Position numbers and translations under genes: made by a program
The notes under the pieces: model-generated
What the model was told of the DNA's origin: nothing
The model's database searches: none
The model's input: only the letters and a program-made list of their open reading frames with translations
Shown: positions 1-13,500 of the stretch, piece after piece
How positions within the stretch are numbered: position 1 is the first letter of the stretch
Layout: every line of letters starts with the position of its first letter
Assembly: GCF_000003605.2 (NCBI RefSeq)
Contig: NW_003108087.1
Location: 583,147-617,341, forward strand
Source: Saccoglossus kowalevskii
Taxonomy: Eukaryota > Hemichordata > Enteropneusta > Harrimaniidae
Direction of reading: 5' to 3'
DNA: 34,195 bases

Positions 1-760
1 ATCTTTGATCCAATTGCGAAATAAATCGTCATGGACATGTATCCTAACATGTATAATCTATGTACCAAGTTTGAATGACAACTGACAAAGCAAGTCCAAA
101 ATACAACATTTTCAAAAAACAAGATGGCTGCCAGTCGGCCATTTTGAATTGAATTGCTAAACCACTGCATGTGCTAATGTCCCACATAAGGTACTAGACA
201 CATGCAAAGAATGAACGGAATCGATCCGCAGGATTCTGAAATATGACGTTGGATAGACTGACGCACGAACAGACGGACACACAGACGGTCGGAAGGACAG
301 ACTCAGGAACTCACGGACGGTCGGGGACATGTATCATAACATGTATGATCTATGTACTAAATTTGAATGAAAACTGAGAAAGCATGTCCAAAATACGACA
401 TTTTCAAAAAACAAGATGGCTGCCAGTCGGCCATCTTTGATCCAATTGTGAAATAAATCATCATGGACATGTATCCTAACATGTATAATCTATGTACCAA
501 GTTTGAATGAAAACTGACAAAGCATGTCCAAAATACAACATTTTCAAAAAACAAGATGGCAGCCAGTCGCCCATTTTGAATCGAATCGCTAAACCACTGC
601 ATGTGCATATGTCCCACATAAAGTACTGGGCACATGCAAAGAATGAACGGAATCGGTCCAAGGGATTCTGAGATATGACTCTGGACGGACGGACGGACCG
701 ACGGACGGACGGAGACCGAATTATAAGTCCCCATTTTCGGACTTCGTCCGAACGGGGACT
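1..760. repeat. Nested copies of an interspersed repeat
   Basis: A unit beginning ATCTTTGATCCAATTG at position 1 recurs at 433. A shorter internal copy starts near 327, 137 bp before its counterpart at 464, so there has been duplication within the repeat. Shared landmarks are GGACATGTATCCTAACATG, CAAGATGGCTGCCAGTCGG and CACATGCAAAGAATGAACGG. The array runs into a GGAC-type simple repeat (683-713) and a hairpin (726-760). Degenerate reverse-oriented relatives lie at about 20620-20760 and 23715-24010. Open frames across it (for example 357-734 on the minus strand) are incidental. I cannot assign a transposon superfamily. Confidence 0.8.
726..760. repeat. Terminal hairpin of the left-edge repeat
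   Basis: AGTCCCC (726-732) pairs with GGGGACT (754-760), and TTCGGAC (736-742) pairs with GTCCGAA (746-752) around a TTC loop. Only ATT on one side and a single C on the other are unpaired. The same end, in reverse orientation and partly decayed, is at about 20628-20652. A strong subterminal hairpin is a feature of rolling-circle elements, but I do not see a clean CTRRT end. Confidence 0.75.
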
Positions 761-1691
761 AAAAAGTATTTCACAACATAGTCCAAGACTACAATAAAGT
801 TATAGAAATAATCCCAGATTGCAACAAAATTTGATTTGAACATATCAACATGACTGATTCAACATCTTAGTCGTATCAATCACAACTAGAAATGAATTGT
901 CAGTGTGCTCAATACCAATCACACCTATTATATTTTGTGCTAATGATAAAAAAAAAAGAAAAAAACAATGAACTGAAAAGCAAGGTTATTAAGCATAATT
1001 CACCAATTGTTTTAAAACTGAGGAGTAGTGGAAATTGTATAAACACAGCTTTTTCTGAGTTGAAAGAAAATTGGAATCATGAGGTTCAGGCTATGGTTGT
1101 TCAAATGTCAGCATCATTTTACTAAACTAGTAGCCATGGTAACGGGACATGTAGTATCAAAAGAACAGTTATGTATAGCGAGAGTAATGGCACTTATATC
1201 AGCTTGTGGTCATGTACTTTCTAACTCATCAAATTACATAATAACTTAATCAAATTAGGTTTATTATTCATAATTTGAATAAATATCATGTGGTTTATTA
1301 TTACTATTTATTCGGGTGTTTATTTCGACTTGTTTGTTCCAGGTAATTAGAGGTTCCCAAATCCCAATTCTCAGTAAACTGGATTATTAATTAATCACCC
1401 TGTATCCTGCCTGCCCCATGTACTTTTACATGGGCTTGACCAGATAAAGGTTAATCTAATAATACTAATAATTTTGATTACAAATTTGAGCTCATAAAAA
1501 TCATGTACTACTGTGAAATACTTTTCATATGAAATTGATTTTCACTGAAGGACAAAAAATAAAGCAATTAACAGTACATCGATGTTGTATTTCATTCATA
1601 GCTTAATTAATGAATAATTATTATGGTTTAAAAAAACAAAATTTCTTGTCTATATTTATCCAAGGCTTATAGATACAAGGTTCATTTGCTA
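761..1691. other. Intergenic DNA, no gene seen
   Basis: AT-rich sequence. The frame at 892-1125 is Lys/Asn-rich and looks non-coding. The only notable element is an RFX X-box palindrome at 1130-1143. Confidence 0.6.
1130..1143. promoter_or_regulatory. RFX X-box palindrome
   Basis: GTAGCCATGGTAAC matches the X-box consensus GTNRCC-N(0-3)-RGYAAC with a 2-bp AT spacer and no mismatch. It is one of three perfect copies in this window. RFX binding is inferred from the motif only. Confidence 0.5.
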
Positions 1692-2547
1692 TGTTCACAC
1701 GACAGCATTTTATAGGAGCTTTACAGCTTGAGTCAGCAAAAATGAAAAAAAATGAGCCCCGACATAGCCCGACCGTGTAAACACATCAGGGCCCAACTAT
1801 CGAAGCTGAAATCACGCCCTCATTCCTCTTCTTCAAGTAACCTCTCTTTTCAAATATGGCGGAGACAACATATTTTGTAATATCACGCAATTTCTGGCTT
1901 GATGAAGAGGTACACGCCCTTATATCTATTTGACAGAGTAAAGAAATACTGTGATAGATTGATAGCTCAACGGGAAAAAGAAAAATGGCATACAAAATTA
2001 TGCGACAAAAACCTGAAAGAACAACTGAACAGATCCTATGTAGATTGAAGCAGCTTTTTAAGACACCGCAGATATAAATCGTAGAAGCGGTCATGGTACA
2101 GCGATGTGTTCCTACTAGGTTAAGGTTGACAACTGTTACACACATCACAACAGTTGAACAACTAAAATTTGCATGACAATAATTTAAATGAATAGGCTGT
2201 AACACATTCAGCGTATTTTAGCTGCCGTGCATCCTGTTTATTCGAGATACCTAAATCATAACACCAGTGTATTGTCTCAGACTTGTGACTGTTTCTTTTT
2301 TTCTCCCAGAATCGTGTCATGTAAAGAAAAACAAGCACGACACCAAAATCATTTTCAGCCATGTTGTTTTCATATTAAGTATTTGAGGACACTGTTGCTT
2401 TCGACTCTGATCGAGCTGAATTGAACTCTGGAAGATCTTGTCCCTCGATTGTTCGGCCCCAATCGTGTAAACGCATTGGAGATAATCTCCTGTTAATCGG
2501 TGGGAGGGGCAGTAGTTCAGCTCCAATAGAATGCTGCCGTGTGAACG
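1692..2547. mobile_element. Non-autonomous DNA transposon with 29-bp inverted ends
   Basis: The left end (1692-1720) begins TGTTCACACGACAGCATT. The right end (2519-2547) finishes AATGCTGCCGTGTGAACG. The two are inverted repeats matching at 25 of 29 positions, and TA flanks both sides (1690-1691 and 2548-2549). The 856-bp interior has no credible transposase; frames at 1786-2205, 2162-2362 and 2317-2526 resemble no known protein. TA flanks fit a Tc1/mariner-like or PIF-like mobiliser, but the family is not identified. Confidence 0.75.
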
Positions 2548-4816
2548 TAGAAATTGTCTAAATGTCGTTCAAAACTGTCTGATATCTATATACAAGTTCA
2601 AGGTATTTATGTTGTTTTCAGTTTGAAATTGAGTGCCTTCTGAAAACAAACTTAATAGCATTGGAAGATGTAAAAAAAAATTATAAAAAGGAATCAAAGA
2701 AATACACAAATATCATGCACGTCACTGTATAATTTAATTACCAGATAAGTGCCCACAGACTACTGCACATCTATAAATAGATAAACTGCTAATAACCCTG
2801 TAACTGTTTCCCCGCTGTGTTATAACCATGGCAACAAGCTACACATGTGACAAACACTCTTGCTGACATCAATAGTTAGTATTCAATTCACTGTTATTAG
2901 CACCAAGGTGATACAGTGAAATAAACAATAGTAGCAAATATTTAAAACAGATTACAACATCAAAAATATTGTATTTAAAAAAACAATCTCGTCAATCATG
3001 ATTGTAGCAGCTGATTTGCATATGATTATGGTCATTATATATCTATTTTTTTTAATTCTCCTTTAAATATTTAAATAGATAACTGTTAAGTTATCTACTA
3101 CACCTGTGATTGTTTACATAGCATCAAGGTCAACTTTTGTCATCTTACACAAAATTAACCACATGTGACATAATTTGTTTTCAACAATTTTGATCAAGAA
3201 ACAAAAGTGAAATCATTTGATTGAAAATTAACAAAGAAATTACAGAAAAATACAGAAAAATGTGCAAAATGTAACAACATATTGGAATAATGGTGTGAAA
3301 GAGTTAAGTATGACTTGACATTAGATTATCAGTTGGATATGATTAGGAAACCATGGTAACCATAACATTCAGATATTTGAACATCATCATTTTTCTTTGT
3401 TATCACGACGACCCATAGCAACGCATGAAAAATATATCATTTGTTTACATGAAATTTGAACACACGCTGCGTGACTACCACCACTCTTTAATTTTAGAAA
3501 AAGGAAAAAAACACAAACGAATATTTATCAATTACTATAATCTTTGCCTAAGTTTAATATCAAGGTAATTTTTTGTTACCACAGTATCTTTGAGCTGTGG
3601 GAAATTACGACAAATTAACACAGAAATATAAAACAATGTACGAAAGAAAAAGATGGTGTTCAAAGGTTAAATTATTTTATCAAATATTTATCTGTTTTAA
3701 AGGTTTAATTTGATTATTTTGATTTATCCTATCTCTGATTTTTATTTTTAAGCCTTAAAAATGCCTGTAAAATAAAACAAAGACAGCATGTTACTAATTG
3801 ACCTGTCACTAAATCACATCATGCTAACTATCCCACAGTCGTCTCCCCCACACCTAAATGGTATAGTCCAGCACGCAAGTTATTGGCAGTTCAATTGACC
3901 ACATCCATCATACTGCATACTTTGAAAGATTCATTCAAAAGCGTTAAGAGAAATACAATAGATTTAGAGTCAAGTATCATATATTAATTAGTGTTGTTAT
4001 ATTAACTGATTATGGATTTGTTTTGCACCTTTCGACACGGTTGTCAATTAGAGGCCCAAAGGGTGACAAGAACCCAAAGACGCGACTGACTGACTGACAG
4101 ACATGACAAGTATCCAATATAAGTACCGCGTATATTATAATCACATGACTCAAGGTACTTTTAATTATCCTAGGTTTCCTTTCCAAGTGTCAAACCTTTG
4201 AACAATACGCTGTTCTTAAACAGTCTTTGATTTTTGTTTTTTGTACACGCCTGTTCTTTCTAATTCCTGTTATAATAGTGGTGAAATCAATTGGTTATTA
4301 AGTGGCATTGAATCCTGGTATAGTTATTGTGATTGTTGATCACACATGCACAAATCAGTACTGGTAACTAGATCTTTAATTATAATAAACCATACTATAC
4401 ATGTACAAAAATGTCATTGTAACATAGACAAAACTTTCTGACATAGAGGCATTGTCTGATATTTGTCAAATTTGTTGTTGACCTTATTTGCATTTTACTT
4501 ATTAACCCAGTATGTTGAATTAGTAAGTATGGCTTGAAGACCAGTAATCCCACACTCAAAACAAATATTTCAGAACATGTCTTGAATTGATTGAAATTGT
4601 GGGGAAAAAAATACCTGATTATTTGGAGGGCATTAATCTGGTAATTAAAATAGGAATATTTTTGTGGCCCTCATACATTTACTGATTTTTTGCCACAGGC
4701 AAAATTTGTTATAGAATAAACTACAAATACATAATTTGTTTAATACTTCATTCTTTTCATAATTTTTTTTTAAGCATATCAAACATGAACAATTGTTGAA
4801 GGGAGAAATAAACAAC
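2548..4816. other. Intergenic DNA, no gene seen
   Basis: Long AT-rich stretch with no coding pattern on either strand. It contains X-box-like palindromes with one mismatch at 2822-2835 and 3347-3360, a right half-site at about 3409-3422, and an octamer-like ATTTGCAT near 3013. Confidence 0.6.
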
Positions 4817-4822
4817 TTTATT
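4817..4822 (-). terminator. Candidate polyadenylation signal for the zinc-finger gene
   Basis: AATAAA on the minus strand, about 250 bases downstream of the stop codon ending at 5070. This distance suits a short unspliced 3' untranslated region. The call rests on position and hexamer only. Confidence 0.5.
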
Positions 4823-5069
4823 GGAAGCACTGGGTGTGGTGAGGTCATCTGAAAACAACAATACTAGAACACCAACTTAAATCACATGTGTTCAATCAAG
4901 CTTTTCAGACTAGTATGGGATGGGTTATTTTCTATGCATGTACAGTGCATCACATACAATTCGGTATTTGAAATGAACCAAGAGAAACCGACAGTTCATA
5001 AGAAAGATATGTTGAAATTAAAAATAACTTGTCAATATCTGTGATGAATGTGGTGCTTAAGGGCGTATG

Positions 5070-6950
<1,881 letters not shown>

Positions 6951-7029
6951 GTTTCTTCCAGGCTGTGAGAAGACGTAAATGTTGGTAGAAAATCAGTTCA
7001 AGCTATAATAGTCCGATACTGAATAGTTA

Positions 7030-7700
7030 AAATAAAACCAAACCCCGGAGCGGCCATTCTCTAAACGCAAATGAAATAAAAAAAAAAAAAAACGTCATCA
7101 TGTCGACGTCATTGCTGGTATTGTTATTTACCGTTCAATAAAAGAAATGGGGTCGTAATAGTGAAAGGGTAAAGGTTGGTTTCTATCTGCGAAGCCTCGG
7201 TGAGCCTGATAGACTTCGTTCCGCCTAGAAACGCTGTATACAAACACATCGGAAACTAATGACTCGGTCGTTTACCTCGCCGCCATATTGTCTCCTATCT
7301 CGCGCTAATGTTCAGCCAGAGAGGGCGCTTCTTGGATAAAATTGGGTTCTGAAGCCGGCAATCCTCGGGGGCGGAGCTACGTCACGGACGTTCTACGTTG
7401 CTAAGACGCGCACCACTGTACCACGTATTTCTATGGGCTTTGTGCGCGCTGCTGTGGAATGCCGGTGGAGCCGGTGAAAACTCGAGAAAACAACACAAAC
7501 TCAACTTTGAAGTAATCCTGAAACAACCAAATTCATATATGTTACACACGTAGGGCTAATCTTGTTACACTGTTCAGGGGACTCTCAACAACCATCGCAA
7601 AGTACCGTTTACTGCGAGTTTTTGGTCTTTGTTTTCACCGCGAGGGTTGCCAGGCGGTAGAAAATGCCCGGATGTCCGCCCCCGAGAATACATACAAAAT
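7030..7700. promoter_or_regulatory. CpG-rich promoter-like region
   Basis: CpG dinucleotides and GC content are clearly above the surroundings. Visible motifs are CRE-like GACGTCAT near 7115 and ACGTCA at 7379-7384, a GC box (GGGGGCGGAG, about 7367-7376), and a YY1-type CCGCCATATTG (about 7280-7290). It lies upstream of the minus-strand zinc-finger gene and is its most likely promoter region. A second plus-strand promoter cannot be excluded. Confidence 0.5.
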
Positions 7701-7854
7701 ACCGTAACCCGGGTACGAAAATAATTTCATTAGATCATCACTACTGTGTATTTACATCATAGCGAATAATTCGTTCATTTATTGTGCGTAATATGTTATT
7801 GAAGCCCTGGAATCGACCAGAGAAAGGGGGATTAGATGTAAAACCAGGGTGAGA

Positions 7855-8350
7855 CTTTGTATTTGTATTTGTATATTTTATTTCACCATAAAGTAAATAC
7901 AATTGGGTACTTGCTAAATACATAATACTTTGTCATTATGGTGTGGAACATGATAAATAGCTCAAAAAGAGCTAGTAAAACATCATGTCCCTACCCTAAT
8001 TATAAACTAGTCAAATTATCAGAAATATTCTTACAAATATTCAAAGGTAATGTATATAAGAATACTTAAAACTGATCAAAAATATGTCATAAAAGTCAAG
8101 TGAGTGACAATTGTTAAATAAGTCAATACTGGGTTATTTATTACAGAGATACTGTTTAAGACCTTGTTTAAATGTGTATCGCGAGGTGATATTTTTAATG
8201 ACACTGGCAATGAGTTCCAGAATAAGGGAATAAGGTACTACTATAAATTACACTGTGTTGACTTTGAGTTAAACGTTTCCTTTCTACAAAAAAGTTTGCG
8301 TTTTCTACAGCTCTTGTAATGTGCGAGTGCTGAATTGGTCAAAATAATCT
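7855..8350 (-). mobile_element. Decayed 3' end of a non-LTR retrotransposon
   Basis: On the minus strand near 8223-8190 a frame reads WNSLPVSLK. After a one-base shift in an A-run it continues as a segment ending FKQGLKQYL, about 8172-8148. WNSLP followed by an F(K)xxLKxYL segment is the common C-terminal signature of CR1/L2/Jockey-type reverse transcriptases. Downstream is GGTGAAATAAAATATAC and then a short ACAAAT-type tail (about 7890-7858). Frameshifts and stops show it is inactive. The upstream limit is uncertain. Confidence 0.65.
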
Positions 8351-9648
8351 AGCACACATCTCGCATGATTTTTATTTTTCAGATCAAAAATTAACATTCC
8401 TGTTTGTAATTTACAAAGATCATATATATTTAATATACCTATGTTCTTAAACTAATAGGTGGTTATCTCCGCCTGGTCATGTCACTTGTTATGTTTAACT
8501 ACTTATTGGACATTGACTATAACTTCGAAAATCAAAAACGATGTAGCAAAAAGAATTTTTGAACAGTGGAATACCCAAATACTAGTACCAATAACTAACA
8601 GCGCATGCGCATTTGTGTAAGAAATAGTTTAATCAATCGAATAGTTTTATAGCGACAAAAAATATACCTATAGATCTGAGGGCTAATCCGGGCCCAGAAG
8701 AACACGAAATCACGCATACATAAGTACTAGTATGTGTTCATTAATGTTAATATTCATTATGTTATTTATCAAATCACGTGACACATTGCAATAACGCGAT
8801 TGGTGTTGACGGAGTAGCGTTACAGTGCCAGTCAATTTTCATAAAGGCGTGAATTTGTTATATGTACATTTAGAAATATTTATTAAAAAAATATCCAGAA
8901 AGATTCTCGCGCTTCATTCATATTTAGGGAAGATGTTTTTGGAACCACTAGGTAACCATTACCCATGTGTCTTTGCAGGGTTTCCTCAATCATTGGCCGA
9001 TTTACTGTCATAGACGTAAAAGATAGATCCCGTCAAACTTGTTTAAAACGCTAAAAAAAATATAGTGATTCATTCGCTGAAATAAATTTAAAAGACTGCC
9101 AATACAAGTAGTACCATTATTAGCACAGAAAGTTAAATTGCGAAAGCGAGCAAGTGTCAACGGAGAGGTTAAAGATTAACTCACCGAAGTGGATTTCTAT
9201 GCGGGTGGTATCCATCCGCTATTGCTTCTGATTGGCCAAGTCGTTTTCGATCGCCATTTGAAATATATAAACCTTTCTAAATATTTAAATATAAAACAAA
9301 TTCGCGCCTTCGTGAAACTCGGCGTAACTGTAATAACTTTTTTCGTGGGGCAGATATTAAAATCAACCCTGTTCTGATGAAATGTGTGAATAAGGTTAAA
9401 CAAAAAACAACATGTATTGCCCCCCTACAAAAAAAACCTACAAATTCGAAAGCTCCCTCTTCCTGATTACGAACCTAAAATATAGAAAAACATTTACTAA
9501 ATTTACAATTTCTTCCCACCAACTAGCAATTTAGCTCGGTGGATACACCAGCACAACGTGTGTAAGAGTGATATCGGTGATGAATCACACTGTGTATTTC
9601 ATTACACTGAAAATCAAGATGTAATAGTTTTACTAAGTATTTCTGAGA
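8351..9648. other. Intergenic DNA, no gene seen
   Basis: No convincing coding frame. A palindromic GCGCATGCGC at 8601-8610 matches the NRF1 consensus, and an inverted CCAAT (ATTGG) sits near 9232. Open frames at 8825-9013, 9189-9377 and 9197-9403 have no recognisable content. Confidence 0.5.
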
Positions 9649-9652
9649 TTAA

Positions 9653-9955
9653 AGGGCAGTGGTCGTCGCGCTGCGCATGTGCGACATTTGTTTTGATAAA
9701 CATTGATTTTCCCATAATCTAATGCGCTCTTCTAATGGAAATCACTAAAATCTATGGGACTTGACCTGGGCGCGACTTGCACTAATTACCGTCGGTGATT
9801 CCTTCGATACCTTCCAATCACCTAAAAAATACCTAAATAAAGTTTGGTAACGTCTCAGTTTGTAGTCGTTGCTCTGTGCAACAGTCAAAGTTGCTACCTT
9901 TGTTTACATGAGACCAATATATCTCGCGCATGTGTGACGCAACGACTACTGCCCT
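9653..9955. mobile_element. TTAA-flanked MITE, copy 1
   Basis: The element starts AGGGCAGTGGTCGTCGCG and ends CGCAACGACTACTGCCCT, so its ends are inverted repeats. TTAA flanks both sides (9649-9652 and 9956-9959), the target duplication typical of piggyBac-type transposition. The 303-bp interior is non-coding. A second copy in the same orientation, with CCTGGGCGCGACTTGCA in common, is at about 18690-18985. Confidence 0.8.
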
Positions 9956-10159
9956 TTAATGAGTACTCAGACTACAAAAATAAATTTCACAAATGTGTTA
10001 TATTCTTTTTCAGCTATGTAGATTCCATATTACTCGGAGTTTTGTACAATGTGTTTATGTTATTTAGTCAATTTTTAAAACTCAGGAACAGTAGTTCATA
10101 AAATTGATCTGTTATGTTAAATAAACAGTAAAAATAAAATAAAATAAAGTAAAGTAACC

Positions 10160-10160
<1 letters not shown>

Positions 10161-10255
<95 letters not shown>
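10161..10255. repeat. (TAA)n microsatellite
   Basis: About 32 uninterrupted TAA units. It creates an artificial poly-Tyr frame on the minus strand. Confidence 0.97.
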
Positions 10256-10256
<1 letters not shown>

Positions 10257-10399
10257 TTTAATGGCACGTATTAAAATGAAACAAAATAGAATGTTACTTT
10301 TTACAGGTAAAGCTGTTGGCATGGTAAAAAGAAGTACAAGATACACCGTTATTTCGTTTGAATTTAGCAATCTGGGAAACGTTTTAAATAAAGTACACT

Positions 10400-10535
10400 A
10401 CTAGTATATTCTGTATTGTATATGGATATGAGTGTCAGGGAGGTGAGTTAACAAACATGGGGCAAGAAAACGAAAGTGCCAGCCGTTTTCAGATGTTCTA
10501 TGGGGGCGCTCGACTACAGAAAACCTAAACACACA
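10400..10535 (+). promoter_or_regulatory. Probable 5' flank of the voltage-sensor gene
   Basis: This stretch directly precedes the proposed start codon at 10536. The start context ACACAATGGCGGC has A at -3 and G at +4 and resembles the YY1-type initiator CAANATGGCGGC. No TATA box is evident. A donor-like GGAG/GTGAGT near 10442 could end an alternative first exon, but its phase would not match exon 2. Confidence 0.35.
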
Positions 10536-10555
10536 ATGGCGGCCGATGAGGAAAG
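10536..10555 (+). CDS. HVCN1-like: Exon 1: proposed initiator exon
   Basis: ATGGCGGCCGATGAGGAAAG encodes MAADEE plus two bases, which combine with the first base of exon 2 to give Ser. The start context is strong. The donor (GTGTTG) is weak and the following intron is only 119 nt, so another first exon remains possible. Phase agrees with exon 2. Confidence 0.45.
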
Positions 10556-13500
10556 GTGTTGAGATCGATTCCATACATTTTTCGGTGTTTTTCTTGTCGT
10601 ATGTCCATATATTTTCAGAAAAGCAACCATGTTCGCCAGATAACATTACTATTATCGACTATGTTGTTTTACAGCCATCAAGGACCGGTGACAATTGTGC
10701 GAGATGGATTCGAGAACAGGTCATCGACGCCTCGAAGCTTTTCAACGCCTGACTTGATCACCGCAACACATAGGAGGCGACCACGACCAAAGTAAGATAA
10801 AACGTTCACTGTTATCTTTAGGGGAGATTTGATTTTGTTTATTCTAGATTTTTATCAGCTGCATTGCCTCATTATTGTGGCTTCCAGTCTTACACCTAAG
10901 CCACTGTGATACGCGCTCGGTCATTCCGTTAACATTAAAAAACATCCCGACGCTAATATAGTACAAAGTTGGTTTTCTTCCATTGTAATAGCGGAGACAA
11001 GTAGAACTAGAAGACAGAACAAGTGCGAGACAGTTCAACGTTGACTAACGAGGGAATACAATGGTACCAGCCAGGGGTGAGGATCGACAAAGAGCCGTTC
11101 CGCTCGCCTAAATATACTTCAATTAACCGCTGAAAATATAGCCTTTATTGCACCGTAAACAAAACCTGACATAAATCATAGAAGGTACTAACGTTAGCCA
11201 TGCATAAATTAAACTGACGAAAATGTCTTTCAATAGACATAATCGTGACAAATGTAATTTCCTAAACAAATTAATAAGCCTGAGTGTGCATATTAACTAC
11301 ACGGTAAATAGTTGTTTACAGTCCCTAGTGTCAATTGTTTCTTGGTTATATATTGTTAAGGTCAGTGACAGGAAGCAAGGTAGCTGTTTCTTATATTACA
11401 TCGAGAACAGAATCTATGTACGTTCTCACTTTAGTCGCTAGATTCTCACATTACTCTGTGCTAGAAAGAAGTCTGTGTTATGATATGGGATAAAGGTGGT
11501 TTGCATTTGTTTGGATCCATAACAAGTTATGGATGGTATCCTTTGAATGGCAGTGCCCTTTTAATTCCAGGAGTGTACTATGACCTGGTAATCATAGCAA
11601 GGTGACACAGTGGTGAAATCGTAGACTGTGTCTTTTGTCGCAAAAACATGGGCAAGCTAAAGCCGATTCACTGGCAGAAGCATTGCCTTTTATGGAGACC
11701 AAGAAAGCATGAACGGAACCACTGTATATGCGACCTTTTCGCTTTAATAACAAATTTAAGCATTTTTTTTTCGCTTAGGGTGATTGTCTAGATTTGTGAG
11801 ACTCACAATGATTTAGTTTCATTTTCAGTGCACATGTACATTTTTTAACTGTAAAGTGTCGGTCTTAAGGAATCAAAACAGATGTTTTCACACTCAGTAA
11901 ATGAACATTTAAAAAAAACCTCCCAGGTAGTGACCTAATTTAAGGTTTAATAGAAAGGAGTGTCTGTTTAACCAACATAGGTTACAGTATCTTGTTTTGA
12001 AAGAAATTAAATGTATTTGTTATAAACTATTAGTCTGGAACAGTAGCACAGGTTGAGTATATATATTGAGCTTAACTTCTATTTTGTTCATTTACTTTTA
12101 TTATTACCTCATACTAAAATATGTTTGGATATTTATGAAAAAAAATACTGTAATTTTTTTAATTTCAATATTTGAATATTTTGATCATATTCACTAAGTT
12201 AAAAAATATTATGATTTTTTCAAGAAAACAATGAGTTGTATTGTAAATTTACATGTTTATATATTAATAGATTAAATTTTAGCAAGTTTTACTTATTCTT
12301 GAAAAAAACAAAATTAAAATCCAGTGAATAGTTAGAATGGATAAAATTAAAATAACAACAAAATTAAATTCCAGAGAAAATACATTTTGTTTTATGAACC
12401 CTATGAAAGATCAGTAAAAAACACATTAATATCAACCCAATTAATCAGTTTCACTGAGAGCTAAAATTAAGTATTTCACAGTGTTGAATTTTTGTTTTTT
12501 AACACGTCACCTCCACAGAGGAGAGACAAAATGTCTCAGTTAAGATTAATTTCACGACAGATTTACTTTCTGGATTAAAATAACAATGGATAACAAAAGA
12601 TAGATTAACATTGTAAACAACATAAACAATAGTGTCCCATGATTCTTTGGTGCAATCCATGGGATTGAGCGGTTCCCCTTTAAAGTTTACTATTTTTGTA
12701 TATCATGGAAATATGTTGAATCACTATCATTTGGGAGAAAATGTCAAAACACGATCATCATTCCGGTAAAAAAATTAGTGCATTTACTAAATTTAAGACA
12801 ATGTAAAAATAAACTTGTCTATTGAAAATGTTGTTGGATGATATGATATTGTTGTGTGGTCAAGATGTAACATCCCACTAAATACCAAAGGTGCCGTTAA
12901 TCATGTTTTTATGCCGATATCACAAGCAGATCATATAAACTTACCCGGTACATTCTGTATACTAAATGGAAAAACAAACTTTGTTGTGATTTGCATCTCT
13001 GTATAACCGCAGTGTCTGATTGTTTGCAATTCTATGCTCCCCTTGTGGGCATGGTACTCAGACTATCCCTTTGAGACCATCTTTAATGCACATGTTGAAA
13101 AACAACAACAGTTTTATTTTTTCAACTTTACTACATGTATTTGGTTTCTATTTTATAGAAAAGAAATCTGTTTTCGTTGTTTGATTTGTTGTCAAGAACA
13201 TTTTTTAAACTTTATTTTCTTTGTTAATGTGCATCACAATAATAGATAGACAGTTTTCAAATTTGTCTTTGACATTGGAGCTGCAAGTTCAAACACTTTT
13301 ACAGTTTGTGGTAGGGTTACTCGCATCACTTTACTAGTATTAGGATGTATATCATATTCTGTCATCTCTTCTAATTAATTAAGCCTTAATTATGCATTTT
13401 ATAACCTTTTCTGAGTAAACTAAGCATGAAATGGACATTGTGTTCGGAGGGTAGATTTTCTGTGTGTTATTGTTCAGTACTTTACTGTAAACACCCGTCC

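Noticed and set aside
357-734. Overlapping minus-strand frames at the left edge
   Set aside because: They are translations of a tandem interspersed repeat.
7300-7320. CTCF site at CCAGAGAGGGCGC
   Set aside because: The AGAGGGCGC core fits, but the upstream CCASY half is out of register.
7663-7761. 32-codon frame starting MPGCPPPR in the CpG-rich region
   Set aside because: Short, no family resemblance, and no supporting splice or polyA signals.
10068-10370. Minus-strand frame rich in tyrosine
   Set aside because: It is the translation of the (TAA)n microsatellite.
10556-10795. Unspliced frame entering exon 2 from upstream
   Set aside because: It begins at a GTG with a stop just before it. 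The TTTTACAG acceptor at 10674 and phase agreement with exon 1 favour splicing. An internal ATG at about 10598 remains a weaker alternative start.
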